Positions 58,506-64,000 of a stretch of DNA of 64,000 nucleotides are shown in pieces (the stretch's first letter is position 1; each line of letters starts with the position of its first letter). The DNA is taken from NCBI RefSeq assembly GCF_900659635.1, contig NZ_CAACVB010000005.1:30373-94372 (forward strand), written 5' to 3'. The DNA is from Actinomadura roseirufa. GTDB taxonomy: Bacteria > Actinomycetota > Actinomycetes > Streptosporangiales > Streptosporangiaceae. The notes under the pieces were generated by a model. It saw only the letters and a list, made by a program, of their open reading frames with translations. It did no database searches and was not told the origin of the DNA. A program made the translations under genes and the position numbers.

Positions 58506-58991
58506 TCACTTCACGAACTCGGCGAACATTCCGGGCTCGTAGGAGCCGCCCTGGTTGCGGACGATCACGTTGAGCCGGTTGGCCGCGTTGATCAGGGCCA
58601 CGAGATAGACGAGGGCGGCCAGCTGGTCGTCGTCGAAGTGCTCGCGGACCTTGGCCCAGGTCTCGTCGGACACGCCCTGGTGGGCGTCGGCGAGGCGGGC
58701 GCCCTCCTCGGCCAGCGCCAGCGCGGCCCGCTCGGCGTCGGTGAACACCGTCGCCTCACGCCAGACGGCCACCAGGTGCAGCCGCAGCGCGGTCTCACCG
58801 GCACCCGCCGCCTCCTTGGTGTGGAGGTCGACGCAGAAGCCGCAGCCGTTGATCTGGCTGGTGCGCAGCATCACAAGCTCCTGAAGGTCCCGGGGCAGGG
58901 ACGACTGCTGGATCAGGAGACTGACGCCGGCGAACCGCTTGCTCACCTTGAGGCCGAATTCGCCGGCCATCAGGTTCATTCGGGGATCCAT
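58506..58991 (-). CDS. AhpD-like carboxymuconolactone decarboxylase family protein
   Basis: This 161-residue protein has Cys50 and Cys53 in INGCGFC followed by VDLHTKEA, which includes the conserved His57 of alkylhydroperoxidase AhpD-type sites. The C-terminal LAALVYLVALINAANRLNVIVRNQ matches the gene at 6827-7282, so this is its paralogue with the fuller catalytic motif. ATG 58991 has TGAGGA upstream; the frame runs on to 59507 as a shadow of the TetR region. Likely a thiol-dependent peroxidase or related enzyme. It is downstream of the TetR gene at 59153 on the same strand. Confidence 0.85.
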   Translation of the reverse strand: MDPRMNLMAGEFGLKVSKRFAGVSLLIQQSSLPRDLQELVMLRTSQINGCGFCVDLHTKEAAGAGETALRLHLVAVWREATVFTDAERAALALAEEGARLADAHQGVSDETWAKVREHFDDDQLAALVYLVALINAANRLNVIVRNQGGSYEPGMFAEFVK

Positions 58992-59152
58992 GGCATGGTC
59001 CTCACTCGTGGAGTTCGGTGCCGCGCCGATCGTCCGCGCGGCGTCCTGACATCCATGGAGATGCCGGTGGCCTGGATCCCGTGACGGCGAGGCCGTGTGG
59101 CGTGAGGCACCCGTCGCCGATGTCACAAGGCGACGGTGGCCGGCGTCCGCGG

Positions 59153-59806
59153 TCAGTGCGCCAGCAGGTTCTCCAGCTCGGCTTCGAAGAGCAGGGCCGG
59201 GTCGAACCGCATGCCGGTGAAGTGACCGGCCAGTTCCAGGGACAGGACGCCGTGCAGCCGGGTCCAGAAGGTCAGGGCCCGGTGCAGGGTCGCCGACGGG
59301 GCGGGATGGTCCCCGGCCCAGTCTCGGTGGTCGTCGAGGTGGTCGTGGAACGGAGCCGCGGGGGAGTCGCCGTAGTGCGCGGCGCAGGCGTCCAGCAGGA
59401 GGGCCATGATCTCGGACGAGATCGCCGTCGTGTCGTCGGGCGCCCGGTAGCCGGGGACGGGCGTGCCGTAGATGAGCAGGTACCGCTGGGGATCGGCGAG
59501 GGCCCACGCGCGCCAGGCGCGGCCGAGGGCGGCGAGGCCGTCGCCGGACACCGGGCGGAGGGCATCGGCGAGGCTCTGGTACGCGTCGGTGACGAGCTCG
59601 GTGATCAGCTGGTCGCGGCCGGAGTAGTAGCGGTAGAGGGCGGGGCCGCTCATGCCCATCTGCTTGGCGATGGCGTTGAGGGACAGCGCGGACGCGCCGG
59701 CGGCGGCGATCTGCTCCCAGGCGTGTTGCTTGATCTGCGCCCGCAACTGCGCCCGGTAGCGCTCGCGCGGGGTCGTGTCGCTCGTCCGAGCCACTGGCCG
59801 TGCCAC
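59153..59806 (-). CDS. TetR-family transcriptional regulator
   Basis: This 217-residue regulator has an HTH in AWEQIAAAGASALSLNAIAKQMGMSGPALYRYYSGRDQL and a C-terminal domain of the TetR_C type seen in WHG-like regulators (LADALRPVSGDGLAALGRAWRAWALADPQRYLLIYGTP). The GTG start is at 59806. It is divergent from the secreted SRPBCC gene. The gap contains TTAGTTAGAAG near its own start and five 19-bp repeats starting TCTAAC near the other gene, which are its probable operators. Confidence 0.87.
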   Translation of the reverse strand: MARPVARTSDTTPRERYRAQLRAQIKQHAWEQIAAAGASALSLNAIAKQMGMSGPALYRYYSGRDQLITELVTDAYQSLADALRPVSGDGLAALGRAWRAWALADPQRYLLIYGTPVPGYRAPDDTTAISSEIMALLLDACAAHYGDSPAAPFHDHLDDHRDWAGDHPAPSATLHRALTFWTRLHGVLSLELAGHFTGMRFDPALLFEAELENLLAH

Positions 59807-59838
59807 CCTTCCGGCCGGGGGAGCTAGAAGCTGAAGAT

Positions 59839-59849
59839 TTAGTTAGAAG
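59839..59849. promoter_or_regulatory. Inverted copy of the TCTAAC box near the TetR start (TTAGTTAGAAG)
   Basis: Its reverse complement CTTCTAACTAA matches the units of the 19-bp array at 59896-59990, so it may be the autoregulatory site of the TetR gene. AGTTATAACT (59886-59895), a perfect 10-bp palindrome, lies between. Confidence 0.5.
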
Positions 59850-59895
59850 GTATCACGATCGGGGTTGACGTCCCTCGGCTCGGCTAGTTATAACT

Positions 59896-59990
59896 TCTCA
59901 CGAACACAGTTGCTTCTAACGAACGCAGTGCTATCTAACGAACACGGCGTCCTCTAACTAACACAGCGGCTTCTAGCGCAGACGGCGAAC
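59896..59990. repeat. 19-bp direct repeat array, five units, candidate multi-site operator
   Basis: Units start at 59896, 59915, 59934, 59953 and 59972 with an exact 19-bp period and core TCTAAC(G/T)AACRC. The last is diverged. They lie 30-120 bp upstream of the SRPBCC gene. Confidence 0.85.
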
Positions 59991-60018
59991 GCCGCCTCGA
60001 ACTGACAAGGGGAAAGTC

Positions 60019-60660
60019 ATGCCCGGCATCCGCAAGACCAGCGTCCGTACCGCCCTGCTCACCGTCCCGCTCGTCGTCAGCGTCCTGAGCGCTGTCGCCG
60101 TGCCCGCCGGAGCCGCCGCCCACCCCGCCAGGTCGCTCACGTGCCGTGGGGAGGGCGTCGACCCCAAGGCCCGCGTCCGCTACAGGACCGAGGTCATGAT
60201 CCACGCGCCGTTGAAGACCGTGTGGAAGGTGCAGACCGACGTGGAGCGCTGGCCGTCCTGGCAGGCGCCCGTGAAGACCAGCGAGCGCCTCGACCACCAC
60301 GGCTCCCTCCGGAAGGGCTCGGCGTTCCGGTGGACGACCCCGGTGCCCGCCACTCCCGTGACGCCCGAGACCACCCTGGTCATCACCTCGACCGTCCGGC
60401 AGCTCAAGCACGGCTCCTGCATCCGCTGGACCGGCCCGGCGATCGGCGAGGGCATCCGGATCGACGGCGTCCACGTGTGGAACTTCGTCAAGGTCGAGGG
60501 CGGCGTCCTCGTGCGCACCGAGGAGACCCACACGGGCGAGTTGGTCGATGCGAACGTCGACTACGCGACCGAGATCCTCGGCCAGGGCCTCGAAGCGTGG
60601 CTGCGCGCCCTGAAGAAGACCGCTGAGGCGAGCGCTGGGGCCCACCCCACCGACCACTGA
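60019..60660 (+). CDS. Secreted SRPBCC (START-like) domain protein
   Basis: This 213-residue protein has a signal peptide (TALLTVPLVVSVLSAVAVPAGA). A polyketide cyclase/START-like domain follows: VRYRTEVMIHAPLKTVWKVQTDVERWPSWQAPV, then GSAFRWTTP and FVKVEGGVLVRTEETHTGELV, which is the usual hydrophobic-cavity layout. Two Cys (SLTCRG and GSCIRW) may form a disulfide. Export of this fold is less common; the cytoplasmic form is typical. ATG 60019 has AAGGGGAAAG upstream. The 19-bp repeat array lies just before it, suggesting tight control by the divergent TetR. Confidence 0.82.
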   Translation: MPGIRKTSVRTALLTVPLVVSVLSAVAVPAGAAAHPARSLTCRGEGVDPKARVRYRTEVMIHAPLKTVWKVQTDVERWPSWQAPVKTSERLDHHGSLRKGSAFRWTTPVPATPVTPETTLVITSTVRQLKHGSCIRWTGPAIGEGIRIDGVHVWNFVKVEGGVLVRTEETHTGELVDANVDYATEILGQGLEAWLRALKKTAEASAGAHPTDH

Positions 60661-60842
60661 CGACCACGCGGCTCCGGGGCGCCGGCCCAAACGTCCGCTC
60701 AGCTCCTCCGTCCCGCCGAAGGAAGGCGCGAACTCGGCGTCCACAGCAGGGGCGCCGTCATCTGGCCACGCGTCTGCACGGAGACTGGACCAGCCGCGCA
60801 GCCACCCGACGCGCCACCGTCAACGACCACTGAGGGGAAGCG

Positions 60843-61712
60843 ATGACCGATACCTCCTGGCTGGGGCCCGCCATCGATGTCCGGCCCGTGCTCGCCGACC
60901 AGCAGGCCGCGTTCGTCGACCTGCTGCGTGGGCTCGGTCCCGATGACTGGTCCCGGCCCACGGTCTGCCCCGGCTGGAGCGTCAAAGATGTCGCGGCGCA
61001 CGTGCTCGGCGACCACATCGGACGGCTGTCCATCCACCGCGACGGTCACCACGTCCTTCATCCGCGGGACGGCGAGGCGTTCCCCCGTTTCCTCGACCGC
61101 ATCAACGACGAGTGGGTGATCGCCGTGAGCCGTGTCAGCCCGCTGATGCTCGTCGAACTGATGGCCGCCTTCGGCACCCAGATCGTCGAGTTCTGGCAGA
61201 CCGTCGACCTGGACGCCCTCGGCCGGCCGGTGAGCTGGGCCGGACCCGAACCGCATTCCCAGTGGCTGGACGTCGCCCGCGACTACACCGAGTACTGGAC
61301 GCACCACCAGCAGATCTGTGACGCCACCGGGCGGCCCGGACTCACCGACCCGTACTACATCGGTCCCGTCCTGGACACCTTCCTCCGGGCTCTGCCGCAC
61401 ACGCTGCGCGATGTGACCGCCCCGCCGGGCACCGTCCTCCAGGTGAGCGTGACCACGCCCGGTGCCGGAGACTGGACCTGCACCCGCGGACCCGACCGCT
61501 GGCGGCTGGACCGCCGGCCGCACCCCCGGCCCACCGCGCGGCTCGAACTCGACGCCGACACCGCCTGGCGCCTATGTACCCGCGGCATCACTCCCGAACA
61601 GGCCGGCGAGCACGCCCGCATCGACGGCGACCGGCACCTCGCGACGGCGGCCCTCCAGATCGTGTCGATCATCTGGTCGCCGCCCGGCCATGAGGCATCC
61701 GGAGAGCTCTGA
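60843..61712 (+). CDS. Mycothiol-dependent maleylpyruvate isomerase family protein
   Basis: This 289-residue protein has the N-terminal DinB-like mycothiol-dependent enzyme domain with VCPGWSVKDVAAHVLGDHIGRLSIHRDG (metal-ligand His), a middle stretch with EYWTHHQQICDATG, and a C-terminal SCP2-like part. The family includes maleylpyruvate isomerase and mycothiol S-transferases. Mycothiol occurs only in actinomycetes, supporting the host assignment. The exact reaction is open. It stands 182 bp after the SRPBCC gene on the same strand. Confidence 0.85.
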   Translation: MTDTSWLGPAIDVRPVLADQQAAFVDLLRGLGPDDWSRPTVCPGWSVKDVAAHVLGDHIGRLSIHRDGHHVLHPRDGEAFPRFLDRINDEWVIAVSRVSPLMLVELMAAFGTQIVEFWQTVDLDALGRPVSWAGPEPHSQWLDVARDYTEYWTHHQQICDATGRPGLTDPYYIGPVLDTFLRALPHTLRDVTAPPGTVLQVSVTTPGAGDWTCTRGPDRWRLDRRPHPRPTARLELDADTAWRLCTRGITPEQAGEHARIDGDRHLATAALQIVSIIWSPPGHEASGEL

Positions 61713-61785
61713 TACTCGAGTCCGCTCGACATGCTCGGCGTCGTTGGGGGCGTTGCCGGCTTCACCCGTTCCGGGGACGGGGCGC

Positions 61786-62107
61786 TCAGGCGTCGTTGCC
61801 GGCGCGTAGCCAGGCGATGTAGTCGGCGGCCGCGTGCTCGGTGTCGTAGGCGGGACGGTAGCCGGTGTCCTGCTGAAGACGGGTGATGTCGAGGTGGGCC
61901 TGCGGGCCGGCTCCGCGTGTGGGGAGTTCGGTGTGGGCGTCCGGGACGACGGTCCTGATGGCGTCGATGACTTCGGCGTTGGTCGTCGCGCGGCCGGATC
62001 CGACGTTGTAGGTGCGGTGGCCGAGCCGGTCGGTGAGCTGGAGGAGGGCGATCGCGCGGGCGGTGTCCTTGACGTAGCAGAGGTCGATCGCGTCGTCCCC
62101 GCCCACG
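61786..62107 (-). pseudogene. C-terminal fragment of an NAD-dependent sugar epimerase/dehydratase
   Basis: The remnant of about 107 residues reads GGDDAIDLCYVKDTARAIALL, then YNVGSGRATTNAEVIDAI, and VAH-like closing strand LDITRLQQDTGYRP, ending with the helix AAADYIAWLRAGN. In intact enzymes these lie in the last third, after the Rossmann fold and the YxxxK motif, all missing here. The similarity stops at about 62104-62107, where sequence homologous to a MarR gene begins on the opposite strand. A broken gene, unlikely to be functional. Confidence 0.75.
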
Positions 62108-62366
62108 CGGAGGCGTCGACCGCACGACGATGGTCGCCCTCCTGGACGTGCTGGAGGGCAAGGGTCTGGTGGCCCGCCGTCCGCACGAGGGTGACCGGCG
62201 CCGCAACGTGATCGAGCTGACCGACCACGGCCGGGAGACCCTCCGGCGGGGCACCGAGGCCAGCGACGCCGCCGAGCGCGCCTTCCTCGCACCGCTCGAT
62301 CCGCAGGACGCGGAACGGCTCCGGGACTCACTTCAGAGAGCCTTGGCCCGACCCGCCGAAAGCTGA
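62108..62366 (+). pseudogene. C-terminal fragment of a MarR-family regulator
   Basis: From about 62112 the frame reads GVDRTTMVALLDVLEGKGLVARRPHEGDRRRNVIELTDHGRETL, the recognition helix and beta wing of MarR proteins, and continues through the C-terminal dimerisation helix to the stop at 62366. The first two to three helices of a MarR domain (about 60 residues) are missing. An ATG at 62130 could give a 78-residue peptide, but it would lack a complete winged helix. It abuts the truncated epimerase head to head. Confidence 0.75.
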
Positions 62367-62603
62367 GCCCGCGGGCCCGGGGAGAGCCCAGCCACCAGCG
62401 TGCCCACGACCCGCGGACCGGGTGGTCTGTTCATCGATCCGTTCGGACCTGTCGTGTCATGGCCACTCGTGCGGCGCGGTGCGGGGGCGAGACTCCCGCG
62501 TGGCGGCGTGGCGGGCGGCTGACAGCGGGCTGTGTGCGGTTTGTGAGCGGTGGGCCGGAGGGTGAGGTCGTCCGTGTCACCCATTACCCGGAGGAACGGG
62601 TTC

Positions 62604-63887
62604 ATGTCCCAACGAGATCTCTCGTCCGGCCGTGTCTCGCGGCGCCGCCTGCCGCGCGCGCTCGCCGCGTCGGCGCTGGCCGCGAGCCTGGCCGTGTCCG
62701 CGGCGCTCCCGGCCGCCGCCGCGCCCGCGCCGCCCGCGTCCCGGAACGGAACCGAGACGCCGCGCGACCGGCTTCAGCGGCTGGCGCGGAACCTGGTGGA
62801 GGCCGGGGCGCCCGGTGTGATCGTGCGGGTCGACGACGGCGGCGGCCGGCCGTTCGAGATCGCCGAACACGCCCCCTGGACCGAACGCGACCACCCGCTC
62901 GCCGCGGGGGACGAGTTCAGGGTGGGGTCCAACACCAAGACGATGACGGCCACGATCGTCCTGCAACTGGTCGCCGAGGGCAGGCTCGCCCTGACCGACC
63001 CGGTGGAGAAATGGCTGCCGGGCGCGGTGCCCAACGGCAAGGCGATCACGTTGCGCATGCTGCTGAACCACACGAGCGGGCTGTTCGACTACACCGAGGA
63101 CGCCGAGCTGCTGCCCTCCATGCTCGGCAAGGACCGGCGGCGGTGGACGTCGGCGCAGCTCCTCGCCGTGGGGGTGAAGCATGACCCCCTGTTCGCGCCG
63201 GGCACGCGCTGGGCGTACAGCAACACCGGGTACGCCGCCATCGGCGCCGTCCTGGAGCGGGTCACGGGGGCGAGCCTCGCCGACCTGGTCCGCGACCGGA
63301 TCGCCCGGCCGCTCGGTCTGCAGCACACCTACCTCGCCACGGACGGCACCTGGCGCGGCCCCTACGCCCACGGGTACGAACCGGATGCGGCCCACATGCC
63401 GCCGGGGGTACCGACCGAGTTCCGGGACTTCGCGGGACCGCACCGCAACGGGCACGTCGACGTCTCCGGCATCGACCCCGGGTGGGGCGGGATGGCCGGG
63501 GCGGTGGTGTCCACGACGCGGGACTGGGCCCGGTTCCACACCGCGCTGATGTCCGGAAGGCTGCTGCCCGCCGCGCAGCTGGCGGAGATGCGCACCACGG
63601 TTCCGTCGAACCCCGCGCGGCCGGACGCCGGTTACGGGCTCGGCATCGCGACTGGGACGACGCCGTGCGGCACGTTCTGGGGGCACGACGGCGGCATGCC
63701 CGGCTACCTGACGGCCACCCTCACCGACCGCGCCGGGGGACGGACGGCGAGCTTCCTCATCTCGACGGATTTCTGGGCCGAGTTCGATGCCGACCCGAAG
63801 CTCGCCGAGGCCGCCGACGCCTTCCAGACCGCCGTGACCTGCGCGATGTTCGGCAAGCCCGTACCGGACGCCGCTCACGCCGGCTGA
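62604..63887 (+). CDS. Secreted serine hydrolase, beta-lactamase / D-alanyl-D-alanine carboxypeptidase family
   Basis: This 427-residue exported protein has a signal peptide (RRRLPRALAASALAASLAVSAALPAAAA). Class C/DD-peptidase motifs are SNTK (Ser109, Lys112 in FRVGSNTKTM), YSN (Tyr205 in RWAYSNTGYA) and HDG in FWGHDGGMPGY. The segment MLLNHTSGLFDYTED is typical of the family. ATG 62604 has GGAGGAACG upstream. It may cleave cell-wall peptides or an ester; members are often unassigned. The last 13 bases overlap the convergent partial gene at 63875. Confidence 0.9.
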   Translation: MSQRDLSSGRVSRRRLPRALAASALAASLAVSAALPAAAAPAPPASRNGTETPRDRLQRLARNLVEAGAPGVIVRVDDGGGRPFEIAEHAPWTERDHPLAAGDEFRVGSNTKTMTATIVLQLVAEGRLALTDPVEKWLPGAVPNGKAITLRMLLNHTSGLFDYTEDAELLPSMLGKDRRRWTSAQLLAVGVKHDPLFAPGTRWAYSNTGYAAIGAVLERVTGASLADLVRDRIARPLGLQHTYLATDGTWRGPYAHGYEPDAAHMPPGVPTEFRDFAGPHRNGHVDVSGIDPGWGGMAGAVVSTTRDWARFHTALMSGRLLPAAQLAEMRTTVPSNPARPDAGYGLGIATGTTPCGTFWGHDGGMPGYLTATLTDRAGGRTASFLISTDFWAEFDADPKLAEAADAFQTAVTCAMFGKPVPDAAHAG

Positions 63888-64000
63888 TCGGGGCGCCCCG
63901 CCGCGGGCGCGGTGACGACCGCGGACACCAGGCCCTCGGCCTCGGCCCGCGTCATCGCCGCGCCCGCGGCGTGCGCGGCGGCGAACCCGCCCGCGCCCAG
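63875..64000 (-). CDS. C-terminus of a probable large regulator (LuxR/AfsR-like), cut by window edge
   Basis: The frame is open to the right edge, and only the last 41 residues are visible. They read LGAGGFAAAHAAGAAMTRAEAEGLV, close to the LG.E.FAAAWAEGRALTLEEAVALA ending of actinomycete NB-ARC/LuxR-type regulators, so I infer such a regulator; most of it is out of view. The stop codon is at 63875-63877 (minus strand) and overlaps the end of the serine hydrolase by 13 bases. Confidence 0.55.
   Translation of the reverse strand: MGAGGFAAAHAAGAAMTRAEAEGLVSAVVTAPAAGRPDQPA

Noticed and set aside
59896..59990. Possible CRISPR or iteron-type replication origin
   Set aside because: The 19-bp units are contiguous without spacers, no replication protein is near, and the inverted copy at the TetR gene points to an operator.

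Overview
This 64 kb window is very GC-rich and nearly fully coding. It carries twin-arginine exported enzymes, a mycothiol-type DinB-fold isomerase, many TetR/IclR/MarR/LysR/MocR regulators and three members of the CU044_5270 family. This points to an actinomycete chromosome, probably an Actinomadura-like member of the Streptosporangiales. Both edges cut genes: a CU044_5270 protein on the left and the last 41 residues of a probable large regulator on the right. I saw no tRNA, rRNA, CRISPR array, transposase or phage gene.

Layout. 0-4.7 kb: an ECF sigma factor and its partner CU044_5270 gene, preceded by a decayed tandem copy of the same pair. 4.8-10.5 kb: a secreted protein with three repeat domains, an AhpD-like protein, an HTH/NB-ARC/TPR regulator and a secreted beta-gamma-crystallin-like protein. 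10.8-18.0 kb: a MocR regulator and a sulfonate-type ABC importer (permease, lipoprotein, ATPase) with a Tat-exported YtcJ-like amidohydrolase and an SsuD-like flavin monooxygenase. 18.5-23.5 kb: a P450, two TetR genes each beside a clear palindromic operator and a small enzyme (cupin, VOC), and two unknown genes. 23.8-38.1 kb: an aromatic catabolic island. It holds maleylacetate reductase, hydroxyquinol-type intradiol dioxygenase, IclR, FAD hydroxylase, TrzA/AtzB-like amidohydrolase, esterase, MmsA-type dehydrogenase, MFS transporter, ACMSD/resorcylate-type decarboxylase, a SnoaL-like protein, a salicylate-hydroxylase-like enzyme and a second IclR.

38.4-43 kb: a secreted S1 protease with a chitin-binding module opposite a TrmB/LuxR-type regulator, then a GH9 cellulase opposite a ROK repressor. 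44.6-48.3 kb: SnoaL-like, TetR, methyltransferase, TetR and a small RTX-type secreted protein. 48.5-55.1 kb: LLM oxidoreductase, FrnE-like DsbA, ferredoxin-reductase-type flavoprotein, multicopper oxidase with a small membrane protein, and LysR. 55.3-64 kb: M1 peptidase, MerR with a quinone oxidoreductase, AhpD-like, TetR with a secreted SRPBCC protein, a mycothiol-dependent isomerase, two truncated genes meeting at a deletion scar (about 62.1 kb), and a secreted serine hydrolase.

The island reads as a route in which a substrate is imported, trimmed by hydrolases, decarboxylated, hydroxylated to hydroxyquinol, ring-opened and reduced to 3-oxoadipate, under two IclR regulators with recognisable candidate operators. 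Two window-wide patterns stand out. Most convergent gene pairs are separated by long, almost perfect hairpins without T-tracts. Many gene ends carry arrays of roughly 13-19 bp repeats, often touching a stop codon.
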